A stretch of DNA of 64,000 nt from Phenylobacterium sp. (GTDB lineage Bacteria; Pseudomonadota; Alphaproteobacteria; Caulobacterales; Caulobacteraceae), in NCBI RefSeq assembly GCF_016124325.1, contig NZ_WGNY01000029.1, positions 35,444 to 99,443 of the forward strand, given 5' to 3'. Below are positions 35,994 through 44,670 of this stretch, piece after piece (position 1 is the stretch's first letter; each line of letters begins with the position of its first letter). The notes under the pieces are model-generated. The model did no database searches, was not told the DNA's origin, and was given only the letters and a program-made list of their open reading frames with translations. Both the position numbers and the translations under genes were made by a program.

Positions 35994-36842
35994 ATGAAGC
36001 GTTCTCTCGTGCTTGCCGCCTGCCTGGCGGCCCTTGCGGCTCCCGTCGCCGCCCAGGCGCCGGCCGGTTCCGCGCCGCCCGCCGCCTCGGACTGGCGCAC
36101 GCCGAACCCCGACGACATCCTGGTGATCGACACCAACAAGGGCCGGATCATCGTGGAGATGATCCCCGAGGTCGCGCCGCAGTTCGTCGCGCGGGTGCGC
36201 GAACTGGCCCGGCGCCACTTCTACGACGGCCAGACGTTCTTCCGGGTGATCGAAGGATTCATGGACCAGACCGGCGATCCCGAGAACCGCGGCACGGGCG
36301 GCTCCGACCTGCCCGACCTGCCGGCGGAGTTCACGTTCCGCCGCGGCGCCGACATGCCGTTCGCCCTGGCCCAGGACCAGAGCGTGGCCGAGGTCGGCTT
36401 CATCAAGTCGCTGCCGGTCACCACCCAGTCGATGATGCTGGCGCCGCTGACCAAGGACCAGAAGATTTCGGGCTGGGCGCTCTATTGCCCCGGCGTGGCC
36501 GGCGCGGCGCGCGGTCAGGAGGAGGCCTCGGCCAACAGCCAGTTCTTCCTGATGCGCGACAGCTATCCCAAGCTGGAGAAGCGCTACACGGCCTGGGGCC
36601 GGGTGATCTCCGGCCAGGAGGTGGTGACCGCCATCAAGACCGGCGAGCCGGTGCCCGAGCCGCAGGACCGGATGGAGCGCCTGCGCCTGCTCAGCGACAT
36701 GCCGGAGACCGATCGTCCGAAGATCCGGGTGATCGATCCGTCCGGAAAATGGTTCAAGACCGAGATGGCTCGGGCGGTCGCTGCGGCCGGCGGCGCGCCG
36801 TTTTCGGCCTGTGACGTGAAAATTCCTGTCGAGGTGAAGTGA
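35994..36842 (+). CDS. Exported cyclophilin-type peptidyl-prolyl isomerase
   Basis: A 282-residue precursor with signal peptide MKRSLVLAACLAALAAPVAAQA, so periplasmic. The cyclophilin domain starts at DDILVIDTNKGRIIVEMIPEVAPQFVARV and includes FFRVIEGFMDQTGDP and ANSQFFLMRDSYPKLEKRYTAWGRVISG. An insertion of about 50 residues sits between these blocks. A TAGGAGAGG ribosome site is present. The TGA overlaps the next ATG by 1 bp (TGATG), coupling it to the cytoplasmic cyclophilin gene. Confidence 0.92.
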   Translation: MKRSLVLAACLAALAAPVAAQAPAGSAPPAASDWRTPNPDDILVIDTNKGRIIVEMIPEVAPQFVARVRELARRHFYDGQTFFRVIEGFMDQTGDPENRGTGGSDLPDLPAEFTFRRGADMPFALAQDQSVAEVGFIKSLPVTTQSMMLAPLTKDQKISGWALYCPGVAGAARGQEEASANSQFFLMRDSYPKLEKRYTAWGRVISGQEVVTAIKTGEPVPEPQDRMERLRLLSDMPETDRPKIRVIDPSGKWFKTEMARAVAAAGGAPFSACDVKIPVEVK

Positions 36843-37303
36843 TGGATGCGGAAAACACACTCCTGATGGAGCTCGAAACCGGCCCGGTGAAGATCGAGCT
36901 GCGGCCCGATCTGGCGCCCCAGCACGTGGCGCGGATCAAGGAGCTTGCCCGCGAGGGCTTCTACGACGGCGTGGTCTTCCACCGGGTCATCGATGGCTTC
37001 ATGGCCCAGGGCGGCGATCCGACCGGCAGCGGCATGGGCGGCTCCGACAAGCCGAACCTCCCCGCCGAATTCTCCCGGGAGCCGCACGTGCGCGGCGTGT
37101 GCTCGATGGCGCGCACGGCCAACCCGAACTCGGCCAACAGCCAGTTCTTCATCTGCTTCGACGACGCCCGCTTCCTCGACGGCCAGTACACCGTCTGGGG
37201 CGTGGTGACCGAGGGCATGGAGAACATCGACGCCCTGCCCAAGGGCGAGCCGCCGCGCAGCCCGGGCAAGATCGTCTCGATGAAGGTTGGCGCCGACTCC
37301 TAG
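36842..37303 (+). CDS. ppiB: Cytoplasmic cyclophilin-type peptidyl-prolyl isomerase
   Basis: A 153-residue cyclophilin with no signal peptide. The core blocks are FYDGVVFHRVIDGFMAQGGDPTGSG, the active-site arginine in FHRVI, and NSANSQFFICFDDARFLDGQYTVWG. It speeds cis-trans isomerisation of proline bonds during folding. It is translationally coupled to the exported paralogue before it (start in TGATG; the GTG 3 nt upstream is less likely). Its 3' end overlaps the convergent EEP gene by 4 bp. Confidence 0.92.
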   Translation: MDAENTLLMELETGPVKIELRPDLAPQHVARIKELAREGFYDGVVFHRVIDGFMAQGGDPTGSGMGGSDKPNLPAEFSREPHVRGVCSMARTANPNSANSQFFICFDDARFLDGQYTVWGVVTEGMENIDALPKGEPPRSPGKIVSMKVGADS

Positions 37304-38298
37304 GAGCCGGGCGGAAGCACCTCGCCGCCGGACGGCGCCCGTCGTTCGGGTTCGCCGGGCGGGCCCTCGCGCGGCGCCAGGGTGACGACCAGCGGATAGT
37401 GGTCCGAGCCCAGCCAGGGGCCGCGCTCCACCTTGACCGTCGCCCAGCCGGGGCCGGCGTAGACGTGGTCGATCGGCAGGAAGGGCCAGGGCCAGGGCCG
37501 CCCGAAGACCTGGGCCGGCCAGGTGGGGAGCGCGCGGTCGCGGCGGATCAGGCCGAGTTCGTCGTCCAGGCCCCGCAACTCCGCCGACCAGGGCGTGGCG
37601 TTGAGGTCGCCGGTCAGGATCATCCGCTCCCGCGGCAGGCGCGAGACCACGGTCACGAGGTCCCGGGCCTGGGCCTCGGCCGCGTCGCTGATGCGCCAGC
37701 CGAGGTGCGCGGTGACCAGCTCCATCGGGCCGTCCGGGCTTGCATAGCTGGCGTTCACGAAGGACAGCGTCCACGGCGGCTTCCGCCGCGGCCGGTTCAT
37801 CCGCGTGTAGGGCTGCGGCGTGAAGATGATCAGGTTGCCGTGGGCGCCGGCCGTCTGCCAGCCGGTGCGCTTGATCAGCAGGTCGCGAAGGTCGTGCCGC
37901 GCCTCGTTGATCGTCACCACGTCGGCGTGCTGGGCGGTCACCCAATCCACGACGCGCTCGATGTCGGCGTTGCTGCGGAGCGCGTTGATCTGGATGACCT
38001 TGATCGCGCCCGGCGCGCCGGGCGGCGCCGTCGGCCCGGTGTCGCGCTGGAACTCCGGGGCCATCAGCAGGCCGCCCGCCACGATCGCCAGGATCGCCGC
38101 GCCCGCGACCGGGCCGCGCCCCGCCGCCAGCGCCCAGAGTCCGCCCAGGGCTCCGAGGCCGGCGTAGAGCGGCGCGAAGTGGGCCAGCACGTCCAGGCGC
38201 GTCACCCGCCCCCCGGTCAGCGCCAGCAGGGCGGCGAGCGCCGCCGCCAGCACGACCACGGTCAGCGCCACGTTCAATCCATCGACGAACCGCCGCAT
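37300..38298 (-). CDS. Endonuclease/exonuclease/phosphatase (EEP) family membrane protein
   Basis: A 332-residue protein. Three N-terminal membrane segments (LNVALTVVVLAAALAALLAL, FAPLYAGLGALGGLWALA, VAGAAILAIVAGGLLMAP) place the C-terminal catalytic domain on one side of the membrane, probably the periplasm. EEP motifs are IKVIQINALRSN, DVVTINEAR, LTGDLNATPWS and the terminal SDHYPLVVTL, a complete metal/histidine set. Similar proteins act on phosphodiesters or phosphoesters; the substrate is unknown. It is divergent from queA with a 54-bp gap. Confidence 0.88.
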   Translation of the reverse strand: MRRFVDGLNVALTVVVLAAALAALLALTGGRVTRLDVLAHFAPLYAGLGALGGLWALAAGRGPVAGAAILAIVAGGLLMAPEFQRDTGPTAPPGAPGAIKVIQINALRSNADIERVVDWVTAQHADVVTINEARHDLRDLLIKRTGWQTAGAHGNLIIFTPQPYTRMNRPRRKPPWTLSFVNASYASPDGPMELVTAHLGWRISDAAEAQARDLVTVVSRLPRERMILTGDLNATPWSAELRGLDDELGLIRRDRALPTWPAQVFGRPWPWPFLPIDHVYAGPGWATVKVERGPWLGSDHYPLVVTLAPREGPPGEPERRAPSGGEVLPPGS

Positions 38299-38352
38299 CT
38301 GTTGTCCCGAGCTTGACGCGCGCGGCGCCGCGTGGCCTTCACCTCGCCCTTC

Positions 38353-39429
38353 ATGACGCTAGACGATTTCGATTTCCACCTGCCGGATGACCGGATCGCG
38401 CTGCGGCCCGCCGAACCGCGCGACGCGGCGCGGCTGCTCGTGGTCGCTCCGGAGGGTCCCTTGCGGGATCTGACCGTGCGCGACCTGCCCGGCGAGCTGC
38501 GGGCCGGCGACGTTCTGGTCGTCAACGACACCCGCGTGATCCCGGCGCGGCTCAAGGGCGTGCGGATTCGCGGAGAGAGCCGCGTGGCGGTGGAGGCCAC
38601 CTTGCACCGCCAGACTGCGGGCCACGTCTGGACCGCCTTCATGCGCCCCGGCAAGCGCCTGGCCGTCGGCGACCGCATCGCCTTCGGCGCGGCCGAGGAT
38701 CGCGCCTGCGCCCTGGCCAGCCTGGACGCGACCGTCCGCGACAAGGGGGAGGGCGGGGAGGTCACCCTGGCCTTCGACCTGTCCGGCCCCGACCTGATGG
38801 CCGCCATCGCCGAGCGGGGCATGATGCCGCTGCCGCCCTACATCGCCGCGAAGCGGCCGGAGGACGCCCGCGACCGCGCCGACTATCAGACGATCTACGC
38901 CGCCGAGGACGGCTCGGTGGCCGCCCCGACCGCCGGGCTCCACTTCACGCCCGAACTGATGGACCGGCTGGCGGCCATGGGCGTCGGCGTCGAACGGGTC
39001 ACGCTGCACGTGGGCGCCGGCACCTTCCTGCCGGTCAAGGTCGAGCGCATCGCCGAGCACCGCATGCACGCCGAGTGGGGCGAGGTGGCGGTCGGCGTCG
39101 CCGAGCGGCTCAATGCGGCGCGCGCCGCCGGCGGGCGGATCGTGTGCGTGGGCACCACCTCGCTGCGCCTGCTGGAGAGCGCCGCGGGCGAGGACGGGCT
39201 GATCCGGCCGTTCGCGGACGAGACGGCCATCTTCATCACACCGGGTTACCGGTTCCGCGCCGTCGACGGGCTGATGACCAACTTCCACCTGCCGAAATCA
39301 ACCCTGTTCATGCTCGTCGCCGCGTTTTCCGGCCTGGAGCGCATGCACGCGGCCTACGCCCACGCCGTGGAGGCGGGCTACCGCTTCTACTCCTACGGCG
39401 ACGCCGGCCTGCTCTGGCGGGCGCGCTGA
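38353..39429 (+). CDS. queA: S-adenosylmethionine:tRNA ribosyltransferase-isomerase
   Basis: A 358-residue enzyme that moves the ribosyl group of SAM onto 7-aminomethyl-7-deazaguanine in tRNA to make epoxyqueuosine. Blocks seen are [64 protein letters not shown] and [18 protein letters not shown]. The ATG at 38353 is preferred to the GTG at 38332 on alignment with QueA N-termini. The TGA overlaps the tgt start by 1 bp, giving a queA-tgt operon for queuosine. Confidence 0.97.
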   Translation: MTLDDFDFHLPDDRIALRPAEPRDAARLLVVAPEGPLRDLTVRDLPGELRAGDVLVVNDTRVIPARLKGVRIRGESRVAVEATLHRQTAGHVWTAFMRPGKRLAVGDRIAFGAAEDRACALASLDATVRDKGEGGEVTLAFDLSGPDLMAAIAERGMMPLPPYIAAKRPEDARDRADYQTIYAAEDGSVAAPTAGLHFTPELMDRLAAMGVGVERVTLHVGAGTFLPVKVERIAEHRMHAEWGEVAVGVAERLNAARAAGGRIVCVGTTSLRLLESAAGEDGLIRPFADETAIFITPGYRFRAVDGLMTNFHLPKSTLFMLVAAFSGLERMHAAYAHAVEAGYRFYSYGDAGLLWRAR

Positions 39430-40604
39430 TGGGGGCGTTTCCGTTCACCGTCGAGGCTGAGGACGGGCGCGCGCGCACGGGCCGCCTCGTCACCCCGCGC
39501 GGCGAGGTGCGCACGCCCGCCTTCATGCCCGTGGGCACGGCGGGCACGGTGAAGGCGCTCACGGTCGAGCAGGTGGCCGAGACCGGCGCCGACATCCTGC
39601 TGGGCAACACCTATCACCTGATGCTCCGCCCGACGGCCGAGCGGGTGCGGCGAATGGGCGGCCTGCACCGCTTCATGCGCTGGGAGAAGCCGATCCTCAC
39701 CGACTCGGGCGGCTTCCAGGTGATGTCGCTGTCCAAGATCTCCAAGGTCACGGAGGAGGGCGTCACCTTCCAGAGCCACCTCGACGGCAGCCGCCACGCC
39801 CTGACGCCCGAACGCTCCATCGAGATCCAGGCCGACCTGCTGGGCTCCGACATCGTGATGCAGCTCGACGAACTGGTGGGCCTCCCGGCGGAACGGGAGC
39901 GCGTCGCCGCGGCCATGCGGCGCTCGGCGCGCTGGGGCGAGCGATCGAAGAACGCGTTCGGCGAACGAGATAGCCAGGCGCTGTTCGGCATCCAGCAGGG
40001 CGGGACCGACGAGGCCCTGCGCCGGGAGTCGGCCGAACGCCTCACCGAGATCGGCTTCGACGGCTACGCCATCGGCGGCTTGGCCGTGGGCGAGGGGCAC
40101 CAGGCCATGGTGGAGGTGCTGGACTTCGCCCCTGGCATGCTGCCGCCCGACCGCCCGCGCTACCTCATGGGCGTCGGCAAGCCCATCGACATCGTCGAGG
40201 CGGTGGCGCGGGGCGTCGACATGTTCGACTGCGTGCTGCCCACGCGCTCCGGGCGCCACGGCCAGGCCTGGACCTGGGACGGCCCGATCAATCTGAAGAA
40301 CGCCCGGTTCGCGGAGGACGAGGCGCCCCTGGACCCGGCGAGCGCCGTGTCGGCAAGCCGCGACTATTCCAGGGCCTATCTGCACCATCTGGTCAAGGCC
40401 AGTGAGATCCTGGGGCAGGTGCTGCTCTCCTGGCACAACCTGGCCTTCTTCCAGGCCCTGATGGCGGAGATGCGCGCCGCCATCGCCGAGGGGCGGTTCG
40501 AGGCGTTCCGCGCGGCGTTCGCGGCGCGCCAGAATTCTAGAGCCTTCCCGGATCAAGTGGCATCACTTGATCCGGACAAGAAGGCTCGATCTTCAAGAGT
40601 GTAG
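39429..40604 (+). CDS. tgt: tRNA-guanine transglycosylase with altered zinc site and repeat-derived C-terminus
   Basis: A 391-residue enzyme that swaps guanine-34 for preQ1 in GUN-anticodon tRNAs. The general base Asp92 ([10 protein letters not shown]) and nucleophile Asp267 ([16 protein letters not shown]) are present. The usual CxCxxC zinc cysteines are replaced by Ser305, Val307 and Ser310 ([19 protein letters not shown]), while the fourth ligand His336 (SWHNL) remains. The last ~22 residues ([23 protein letters not shown]) are encoded by a palindromic repeat at 40540-40587, so the native C-terminus seems to have been replaced. It starts in the TGATG overlap with queA. Confidence 0.94.
   Translation: MGAFPFTVEAEDGRARTGRLVTPRGEVRTPAFMPVGTAGTVKALTVEQVAETGADILLGNTYHLMLRPTAERVRRMGGLHRFMRWEKPILTDSGGFQVMSLSKISKVTEEGVTFQSHLDGSRHALTPERSIEIQADLLGSDIVMQLDELVGLPAERERVAAAMRRSARWGERSKNAFGERDSQALFGIQQGGTDEALRRESAERLTEIGFDGYAIGGLAVGEGHQAMVEVLDFAPGMLPPDRPRYLMGVGKPIDIVEAVARGVDMFDCVLPTRSGRHGQAWTWDGPINLKNARFAEDEAPLDPASAVSASRDYSRAYLHHLVKASEILGQVLLSWHNLAFFQALMAEMRAAIAEGRFEAFRAAFAARQNSRAFPDQVASLDPDKKARSSRV
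40540..40587. repeat. Palindromic repeat element inside the tgt 3' end
   Basis: Inner perfect 12-bp stem CCGGATCAAGTG (40548-40559) / CACTTGATCCGG (40564-40575) with loop GCAT, and outer stem GAGCCTT (40540-40546) / AAGGCTC (40581-40587). The style is that of dispersed intergenic palindromes. Confidence 0.8.
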
Positions 40605-40654
40605 AGCCCGTCCAGGCGGGTGAACCGGCATCCACTTCACCCTGACGGGCTCTA
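40602..40654. terminator. Bidirectional terminator-like inverted repeat between tgt and the convergent gene
   Basis: Outer stem TAGAGCCCGTC (40602-40612) / GACGGGCTCTA (40644-40654), inner stem GGGTGAA (40618-40624) / TTCACCC (40636-40642). Each arm begins with the TAG stop of the gene running into it: tgt on plus, the 40652 gene on minus. Confidence 0.75.
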
Positions 40655-41317
40655 GCGGGTCGGATACTTCGGCTTAGGCGCCTGCTCGTCGACGGCGGGA
40701 GCCGTGCCCGCGCGCTCGTGCGACGGCGTGGCGGGCGGCTTGCAGCCGCGGGCCTCGCCCAGGCCCTTCAGATAGGCCCTGCGAACGTTGCCGGCGATGA
40801 TGGCCGACTGGACGAGCTTGTCGTGCGCTTCGGCGCCAGAGAGCCTCCGGACCACTCCGCGGAAGGGAATGGCGCTGGCCGCGAGGTCGCCGGCCGTGCC
40901 GAGCGCGGCGGACTTGCCGCGTTCCGTCAGGTCCTCGTCGCCCGGCGGCACGAGGTCGAGGTCGGGACCCAGCGCGACGTTCAGCGGCACGATGAGGGCG
41001 GCGAGCTGCGGGCACTTCCAGCGCGGCGGCGGCCGCGCGTAGGGATCGCTCAGCGCCTGAAGCAGGACTTCGGGAATCTTGGTCTTGCCCATGTTGAGGT
41101 CGCGCAGCGGCGTGGTCACGGCGCCTTCGACGCTGCCCTTTTTCACGTCGTCGGAGGTCTTCACCTGATCGGCGGGATCGGCCGGAGCCGGTGGGGGCGG
41201 GGGCGCCTGCTGGACGGTCTTCTTCCTGGTCGCGGCCCAGCCTTCGTCGACCGTCGCCACGGGAAGCCCGGCGACGATCAGCGCAGCGACGATCCGGCGA
41301 AGCGCGGCCGACCTCAT
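40652..41317 (-). CDS. Hypothetical exported protein
   Basis: A 221-residue precursor with a signal-like N-terminus (RIVAALIVAGLPVATVDEGWAA) and a Pro-rich linker (APPPPPAPADPAD). The conserved-looking core has RWKCPQLAALIVPLNVALGPD and the helical AGNVRRAYLKGLGEARGCKPP, with two Cys that may pair. The C-terminal tail is Lys/Pro-rich. No family is recognised. It converges on tgt; its stop sits in the shared inverted repeat. Confidence 0.72.
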   Translation of the reverse strand: MRSAALRRIVAALIVAGLPVATVDEGWAATRKKTVQQAPPPPPAPADPADQVKTSDDVKKGSVEGAVTTPLRDLNMGKTKIPEVLLQALSDPYARPPPRWKCPQLAALIVPLNVALGPDLDLVPPGDEDLTERGKSAALGTAGDLAASAIPFRGVVRRLSGAEAHDKLVQSAIIAGNVRRAYLKGLGEARGCKPPATPSHERAGTAPAVDEQAPKPKYPTR

Positions 41318-41449
41318 AACCTCGACAATACGCCGACTTGCGGCGTTGTTAAGGCCGAGGTGGGCGAATGCGGGGCTTCCCCTTTCGCGCGCCGCCCTCT
41401 AGTTTCCGCGCCGCTTGGCCCGGGGCGTCCCAGTACGTACCGGCGTCGA

Positions 41450-41524
41450 GGGCCGGTAGCTCAGTGGTAGAGCATTCGACTTTTAATCGAATGGTCCTGG
41501 GTTCGACCCCCAGCCGGCCTACCA
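41450..41524 (+). tRNA. tRNA-Lys (anticodon TTT)
   Basis: Full cloverleaf: acceptor GGGCCGG paired with CCGGCCT (one G-T), D-arm GCTC-GAGC, anticodon arm TTCGA-CTTTTAA-TCGAA giving anticodon TTT, T-arm CTGGG-TTCGACC-CCCAG, encoded CCA at 41522-41524. It reads AAA/AAG lysine codons. Confidence 0.97.
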
Positions 41525-41540
41525 CCCGCGCGTCTGCGGA

Positions 41541-42254
41541 TCAGAACGTCAGCTTGATGCCGGCCACCACGCGGCTCTTCGCCAGCCTGTCGCCGCTGAC
41601 GTCGGTGTCCCAGTAGCGGACGTCCACGCCCACATGGTCGCCGAGCGCATATCCGACGCCGAGGTTCCAGGTGTTGAAGTCGCCCGACCCCTTGACCTCC
41701 TGCCGCCCGAGGGCGCCGGAGAGCGAGAAGGAGGTTCCGGGGATCGTCGTCTGGGCGTTCACCTCGTAGTAGACCGCCGCGCCCGTCTTCCCGAAGTTCT
41801 CCGGCGAATAGTAGACGGCGGCGCCCAGGGTGGCGGGTCCGGCCGGCACGGAGGCGGCGACCTTGCCCTCGAAATAGTCCTCGTGGCTGCCCTTCGGTTG
41901 GTCGGTGTAGCCGTAGTACAGGATTCCGATGTCGAGGCTGACGGGGCCGGCCTGGGGCGTGATCCCGGCGTAGAGGTCGAACTCGGCGTCGGTGCCGTTG
42001 TTGAAGTCGACATTGGAGACCCAGACGCCGGCGTAGGCGATGCCCGCCGAAGCATCGACGCTGCCGTAGATTTCGGGATCCCGGTCGGTCTGGCTGAAGC
42101 CGCGGAACACGTAGTCCGATGCGGCCCCGACGTTGAACGACACCGATACGTCCTCCGCGCAGGCCGGCGCGGCGAGGCCCGCCGCGGCCAGCGCCGCGAT
42201 GGCGGCCACGCTCGACGATGCGAAATGCCGATGACGAAGGGCGCGTTGGATCAT
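41541..42254 (-). CDS. TorF-family putative porin
   Basis: A 237-residue precursor with a signal peptide ending LAAPACA. The mature barrel begins DVSVSFNVGAASDYVFRGFSQTDRDPEIYGSVDA, the hallmark of the TorF family, with strands such as AYAGVWVSNVDF, LDIGILYYGYTD and VGVDVRYWDTD, and ends in GIKLTF with the terminal Phe used for barrel insertion. The function is uncharacterised, and it was originally only called a putative porin. It runs towards the tRNA-Lys gene 16 bp away. Confidence 0.87.
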   Translation of the reverse strand: MIQRALRHRHFASSSVAAIAALAAAGLAAPACAEDVSVSFNVGAASDYVFRGFSQTDRDPEIYGSVDASAGIAYAGVWVSNVDFNNGTDAEFDLYAGITPQAGPVSLDIGILYYGYTDQPKGSHEDYFEGKVAASVPAGPATLGAAVYYSPENFGKTGAAVYYEVNAQTTIPGTSFSLSGALGRQEVKGSGDFNTWNLGVGYALGDHVGVDVRYWDTDVSGDRLAKSRVVAGIKLTF

Positions 42255-42366
42255 GGAAGCCTCCCTGGTGGCGCGCGTCCACGCGAGGCGAACCCGCTGC
42301 CCGCTTCATTAGCGGCGGCCGCCATAAGCTACTCTTAACGACATCGGGCGGTGCGCGCCGGAACGC

Positions 42367-42395
42367 AAAACGCCGCCCCCTTTCCGGGGGCGGCG
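42367..42395 (-). terminator. Intrinsic terminator of the minus-strand gene 42423-42881
   Basis: Perfect 10-bp stem CGCCGCCCCC (42371-42380) / GGGGGCGGCG (42386-42395); on the minus strand it is followed by TTTT. Confidence 0.8.
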
Positions 42396-42422
42396 CTTCG
42401 AAGCATCACGCGTCGGCCCGCG

Positions 42423-42881
42423 CTACGGGTTGTCGACGCCGGTCTTGGCCAGGTAGGCGTCCAGCGCCTTGCGGGCGACGGTCTTGCAGCCACTGGTCTC
42501 GGCCACGCGGACGATGTCGTCCAGGCTGGTCAGGCTCTCGATCGCCGGGCAGATGCCGCCGCGGCGGGCCCCGAACGTGCGGCCCTGGGGCGGCGGCTCG
42601 ACCAGCGCGCGCAGGGTTTCGAAGCGGGCGGAATCGGCGGCGGCCATCTTGGCGGCCGGCACGATGACGCCGGAGGCGCCGCCCTTCAGCGTCATGACTT
42701 CGCCGGTCGCGCGCATCACGGTGATCGTCTTGCCGGCGCCCAGCGCCACCCGCGCACCGGCGTCCAGCGCCTGGCCGCGCGGAATCGACGGGTCGCTGGA
42801 ACTGACCACGATGTAGTCGCTCGCCGCGGCGGCGCCCCCGAACGCCACGGAAAGCACAACCCCAATCAACAGCTTACGCAT
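42423..42881 (-). CDS. Hypothetical exported protein
   Basis: A 152-residue precursor (MRKLLIGVVLSVAFGGAAAASD signal). The next 65 residues (YIVVSSSDPSIPRGQALDAGARVALGAGKTITVMRATGEVMTLKG) look like a small beta domain as found in FecR-like or fibronectin-like secreted proteins. The C-terminus has Cys pair positions GGICPAIESL and SGCKTVARKALD. The function is unknown. The ATG at 42881 follows a TTG that is less likely as start. It is monocistronic with its own terminator. Confidence 0.72.
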   Translation of the reverse strand: MRKLLIGVVLSVAFGGAAAASDYIVVSSSDPSIPRGQALDAGARVALGAGKTITVMRATGEVMTLKGGASGVIVPAAKMAAADSARFETLRALVEPPPQGRTFGARRGGICPAIESLTSLDDIVRVAETSGCKTVARKALDAYLAKTGVDNP

Positions 42882-42980
42882 CAATCTGACCCCCGTACGT
42901 CCTCTGAGTCCACGTCGTGCATCGATATGCAGACTACCACATGGGCCGGCTGAACGGTACCTGAAGCGCCGGTTTGTACT

Positions 42981-44636
42981 TCAGTTACGCAGACGCCCGC
43001 TCCGAAGACGCAAGACGCCAAACTTGATGAGCCAGACCAGCCCGCGCTCGATGAACGGACGGCGATCCGGCGGAAAGATGGCGAGCAGATCGACGACGCT
43101 CCGGGAGTCCGCATCCAGCGCCGCCACGATGACCTCGACCTCGGCGTCGTCGGGCAGTCGCGCGGCGGATGCACGTACGCCGGGGCGCGCCGTGAGCCTG
43201 CTCGCCTCGCCGGGCGCCATGGGGCGCGCCAGCCCGAGCACGTCGGCCTCGGAAAGCGTCGCGCTCGGGTAGGCCCCGAACATCCGGAAGGGGTCGGGGC
43301 GATACGGGTTCTCCAGCGCCGGCCGCGGAGGCGCCGCCTGGCGGCGTCGGGCGAGCTCGGCCCACAGGGCCTGGTATTGGGGAATGACCGTGCGCCAGTC
43401 GAGCGTCTCGCGGACGCGGCGGGTCGCCGCCTCGCCTATGCGTCGCCGCAGGTCGGCGTCGCCGAACAGCGCCGTCAGCGCCTCGGCCGCGTCGGGGATG
43501 TCGATGGCCGTGAGGAGCGAGGCCGCCCCGGCGTAGGCCTCGAACGACATCAGCCGGTGGGCGTGGGCGTAGGCGAGGTCGGCCGCCAGCCCGGGTCGCG
43601 GCGTGGTGGTGCGGATGCGGAAGCCGTCGACGCCGTGCCGGACCGTGTCGCGGTAGCCGTCCCAGTCGCTGACCACCACCGGCAGTCCCGCCGCCATGGC
43701 CTCGACCGGCGTCAGGCCGAACGTCTCCTGGATGTTGTCGGAGAACGACAGGAAGACGTCGGCCGCCGCCAGCACGCCGCTCCGGGTGGCCGCCGAGGTG
43801 TCGGGCGCGAAGCGGACCTCCACGTCCTCGCAGAACGCCGTGGCGGCGGCGCGGAAGGCCTCGTCCTCCTCCGGGCGCCGCGCGCCGCCGAAGAGTATCC
43901 AGTAGACCGGCCGCCCGACCCGGCGGGCGGCTTCCTGCAGGGCCAGGCCCATCGGGCCCGGGTGCATCTTGGTCGTAGCGCTGAAGCGGCCCAGGTGCAG
44001 CGCCGCCGGCGCGTCGGCCGGGATGTCCAGCGCCTCCCGCCACGCGTGGCGCGCGTCGGGCGCGGCCACGAAGTCGTCGCAGTGGACGCCAAGCGGGATG
44101 GTGACCAGCTGGGCGGGCGGGATTCGCGCGGCCCCGAACCGCTCCTGGAGATAGGTGGCGACGGCCTCCAGGAGCGTCTCCACCGCCTTGCGTCCGGCCT
44201 CCGAGGTGCAGATCAGCGCGTCCCACGGCTCCAGCGGGGCGGTGAGGAGGGCGGCGATCTCGTCGAGGATGTAGGTCTCGGCGATGGTATGGGTCACGCC
44301 GGTCAGGGAATAGGCCGTGGCGCCGGTCGCCCACCGCGCCCAGGCCTCGGTCTTCATCTCCGGCGTCGGGATGTAGAGCGCGCCCGGTTCGGCCAGCGCG
44401 ACCCGGTCGCCGCGGCCCAGCCAGGAGACCGGCTGCTTCGGCGGGCCGAGGCGCTGCAGCAGGGCCTCGATCTCGCTCCGGTCCTGCTCGTAGACGTTCC
44501 AGAGCCACAGCCGGTCGACGTCGGCGTATTCGAGGAACCCGCGCAGGAAGCCCTCGCCGGCGGAGACGCGGCCCATCGGATGCGTCATCGACGCATCGTA
44601 GGGCTCGGTGTTCAGCTGAATCGCGGCGTTGGCCAT
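42981..44636 (-). CDS. GT4-type glycosyltransferase
   Basis: A 551-residue cytoplasmic protein with GT-B fold. The acceptor half has GATAYSLTGVTHTIAE and DALICTSEAGRKAVETLL. The donor half has ALHLGRFSATTKMHPGPM and the E-x7-E motif ETFGLTPVEAMAAGLPVVVSDWDGYRDTV typical of GT4. A C-terminal extension of ~100 residues is unassigned. It begins 34 bp after the CHAT gene on the same strand, so it may be the last gene of the TPS-CHAT operon, perhaps decorating the exoprotein or a cell-surface glycan. Confidence 0.87.
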   Translation of the reverse strand: MANAAIQLNTEPYDASMTHPMGRVSAGEGFLRGFLEYADVDRLWLWNVYEQDRSEIEALLQRLGPPKQPVSWLGRGDRVALAEPGALYIPTPEMKTEAWARWATGATAYSLTGVTHTIAETYILDEIAALLTAPLEPWDALICTSEAGRKAVETLLEAVATYLQERFGAARIPPAQLVTIPLGVHCDDFVAAPDARHAWREALDIPADAPAALHLGRFSATTKMHPGPMGLALQEAARRVGRPVYWILFGGARRPEEDEAFRAAATAFCEDVEVRFAPDTSAATRSGVLAAADVFLSFSDNIQETFGLTPVEAMAAGLPVVVSDWDGYRDTVRHGVDGFRIRTTTPRPGLAADLAYAHAHRLMSFEAYAGAASLLTAIDIPDAAEALTALFGDADLRRRIGEAATRRVRETLDWRTVIPQYQALWAELARRRQAAPPRPALENPYRPDPFRMFGAYPSATLSEADVLGLARPMAPGEASRLTARPGVRASAARLPDDAEVEVIVAALDADSRSVVDLLAIFPPDRRPFIERGLVWLIKFGVLRLRSGRLRN

Positions 44637-44670
44637 GATCCCCCTGGAGACGCCGAGCCGGCGCCGGGCG

